Origin: Brevibacillus massiliensis
Lineage (GTDB): Bacteria > Bacillota > Bacilli > Brevibacillales > Brevibacillaceae
Direction of reading: 5' to 3'
Length of the DNA: 64,000 nucleotides
NCBI RefSeq assembly: GCF_000311785.1
Contig: NZ_HE978541.1
Span: 202,244-266,243, forward strand
Made by a program: the position numbers and the translations under genes. The notes beneath the pieces are model-generated. The model made no database searches and was not told where the DNA came from. It was given only the letters and a program-made list of their open reading frames with translations. Shown piece by piece: positions 62,992 to 64,000 of this stretch (within the stretch, counting starts at the first letter, position 1; each line of letters starts with the position of its first letter).

Positions 62992-63217
62992 TTATATATC
63001 CTGCTTGGCAGCCTTGCTGCAGCGCTTTTTCCCTGTCGAAAAACTGATCAAGCCTGCCGCCAAACCAAACGTCAGGATGGCGGCGGCCAACCATGGATGG
63101 TAGCGGAGCGTCGAAGCGGTGTTCACCATGAATCCCCCCGCCCCCGCTCCTGCCGCCAATCCCAAATGGATAATCGAAGTGTTCAGACTCAGCACGAGAT
63201 TGGCTGATTAAGGCGCT
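62992..63217 (-). pseudogene. C-terminal remnant of an MFS transporter
   Basis: About 70 codons reading LSLNTSIIHLGLAAGAGAGG, then WLAAAILTFGLAAGLISF and a basic end with a TAA at 62992. This is the pattern of helices 11-12 of a DHA1-type MFS protein. The rest of the gene and a start are absent; upstream of 63217 the sequence belongs to another gene. A GTG at 63195 could serve as a start for a short peptide, but a stand-alone function is unlikely. Confidence 0.55.
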
Positions 63218-63466
63218 TGCTGAATCAAGCAGCATTGGATGGCCGTTTTATCGATGTACTCGGCAATAAATTGGTTGAATTCGGCATCGCTTAATGACTG
63301 AATTTCCTCTGCAAGTTTGTTCGTATCTTTTAGAGAGAGAGAACTAATTTCAATATTTCGGAGATTCTTGATGCTAATGTCAGTATCAGGGCTTTTTGCA
63401 AAATACGCTTGCTGTCAAACTTAATGGCAAAAATAAAGATGTGCACAAGACTGCAACTTTTCTCAT
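63208..63466 (-). pseudogene. Small secreted protein gene with a one-base frameshift
   Basis: ATG at 63466 follows GGAGG by 8 nt and begins a signal peptide, MRKVAVLCTSLFLPLSLTAS. The frame stops after 26 codons. Dropping one T from the T4 run next to 63402 gives VFAKSPDTDISIKN and a continuous 85-aa protein ending CCLIQQAP, with EEIQSLSDAEFNQF in the middle. The signal peptide would be cut near SVFA. The family is not recognised; a secreted signalling or antimicrobial peptide is possible. A promoter and a 19-bp palindrome precede it. Confidence 0.5.
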
Positions 63467-63484
63467 GGTAGATACCTCCATAAT

Positions 63485-63531
63485 TTGGTATTTTAAATAC
63501 CAATAATAGGAAACCGATTTTGATTTGTACA
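63485..63531 (-). promoter_or_regulatory. Promoter and 19-bp palindrome of the small secreted-protein gene
   Basis: On the minus strand TGTACA (plus 63526-63531), 17 bp, TATTAT (plus 63503-63508). Immediately downstream is the perfect 8-3-8 palindrome TTGGTATTTTAAATACCAA at 63485-63503, an operator-like site. It also lies upstream of the divergent winged-helix gene. Confidence 0.5.
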
Positions 63532-63582
63532 GGGACTTTTTTCCTGATTTATTGTATATTTATTCCATTTAAGATCATTTAT

Positions 63583-63927
63583 ATGGATCGTAACGGTCAT
63601 GCATCGAAGCGAATCCTACGACCTATAGAAGTAACAAAACATCATCTGAAAGCATACTGCATGACGCCGCAGAGCGCCACGAGTGTTCGCATTAGAAAAC
63701 ATCCTCGCCAATCGAACCGGTGGTTAACCAGCGTGCTGTCTGATATAGAGCGAAAAACTTTGCGAATCATCCACAACTTTCAGGCCGGGAGAAAACGGCT
63801 GCCGTCGCTTTCCGAACTGTGCGTGAAAACCGGTTGCAGTCGGGGCGGGATCATGGAGGTATTGAAGGTTTTGGCCGAGGAAACATACATCGAGTGGCAC
63901 TACAGCAGGCCAGACGAACTTGCTTGA
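63583..63927 (+). CDS. Small winged-helix DNA-binding protein
   Basis: A protein of up to 115 aa from ATG 63583. The last ~60 residues form a winged helix: IERKTLRIIHNFQAGRKRLP, LSELCVKTGCSRGGIMEVLK (recognition helix) and a short wing. The start is uncertain; ATG at 63661 is also possible and neither has a strong ribosome site. It is divergent from the small secreted-protein gene across a 19-bp palindrome and is followed at 63951 by another gene, so it may regulate either. Confidence 0.6.
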   Translation: MDRNGHASKRILRPIEVTKHHLKAYCMTPQSATSVRIRKHPRQSNRWLTSVLSDIERKTLRIIHNFQAGRKRLPSLSELCVKTGCSRGGIMEVLKVLAEETYIEWHYSRPDELA

Positions 63928-63950
63928 AGCTTGGGAACGGAAGGAACGGT

Positions 63951-64000
63951 ATGGCTATGTCAGGTAAGAAAGACAAACTTTTAGTAATATTGTTAGTTAC
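63951..64000 (+). CDS. Start of an unidentified protein (partial)
   Basis: ATG at 63951 follows GGAAGGAAC with 6-nt spacing. The 16 visible residues are a basic start (MAMSGKKDK) and then LLVILLV, which looks like a signal peptide or first TM helix. The gene continues beyond the window. It lies 23 nt after the winged-helix gene and may be in the same operon. Confidence 0.45.
   Translation, partial: MAMSGKKDKLLVILLV

Overview
The window is Gram-positive chromosomal DNA of moderate GC from an aerobic spore-former of the Bacillales, most like Brevibacillus or a near relative in the Paenibacillaceae. The evidence is the conserved backbone citZ-icd-mdh-phoP-phoR, polA-mutM-coaE, gapB and nrdR-dnaB-dnaI in Bacillus order, strong AGGAGG ribosome binding sites, many TTG/GTG starts, and regulatory sites of Bacillus type (CIRCE, 7-1-7 Fur boxes, a CcpN-type box, a YodB-type operator). 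No single gene fixes the species.

Layout. 0-6.8 kb holds the TCA-cycle genes (citZ tail, icd, mdh), a frameshifted EamA transporter, a heptad-repeat coiled-coil protein and phoPR. 6.8-16.3 kb is accessory DNA between phoR and polA, which are adjacent in B. subtilis. It carries a leftward hyuA-hyuB-oxidoreductase operon with a divergent PucR regulator, a second EamA transporter, a small membrane protein and a decayed TnpB. 16.3-22.3 kb returns to the backbone: polA, mutM, coaE, a lytic transglycosylase and gapB. 22.3-33.8 kb is a visibly AT-richer island. It holds an orphan pxpA, a tautomerase, and a carbon monoxide dehydrogenase cluster in the order xdhC, mocA relic, coxM, coxS, coxL, xdhC-YHS, coxG, coxD, coxE, ctaG. 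33.9-42.2 kb has an S-layer-anchored protein, an HD-GYP protein, nrdR, a peptide-binding lipoprotein, dnaB and dnaI.

42-46.5 kb is a quinone/azo-compound stress module: azoreductase, LigB-type dioxygenase, DoxX and a YodB-like redox regulator, followed by a cupin. Then come tRNA-Ala(GGC), a Fur-controlled siderophore ABC transporter with a divergent ferredoxin-NADP reductase, a lipoprotein, htpG under a perfect CIRCE, an ECF sigma/anti-sigma pair divergent from a NEW3-ABC exporter operon, and an MFS/MarR pair followed by a luciferase-like monooxygenase. The window ends with an MFS relic, a small secreted-protein gene behind a 19-bp palindrome, a divergent winged-helix protein and the start of one more gene.

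How the genes work together. The strongest biological point is the cox cluster. CoxL has the Cys-containing active-site loop AYRCSFR of true (form I) aerobic CO dehydrogenase. The FAD and 2Fe-2S subunits are intact, and the maturation genes coxD, coxE and xdhC are present. CoxG and the CtaG-type oxidase factor suggest electron delivery to the respiratory chain. The molybdopterin cytidylyltransferase gene inside the cluster is reduced to its two ends, so cofactor supply must come from elsewhere or the enzyme is not matured. Three genes carry single-base shifts in or beside homopolymer runs, which may be real decay or sequencing error.
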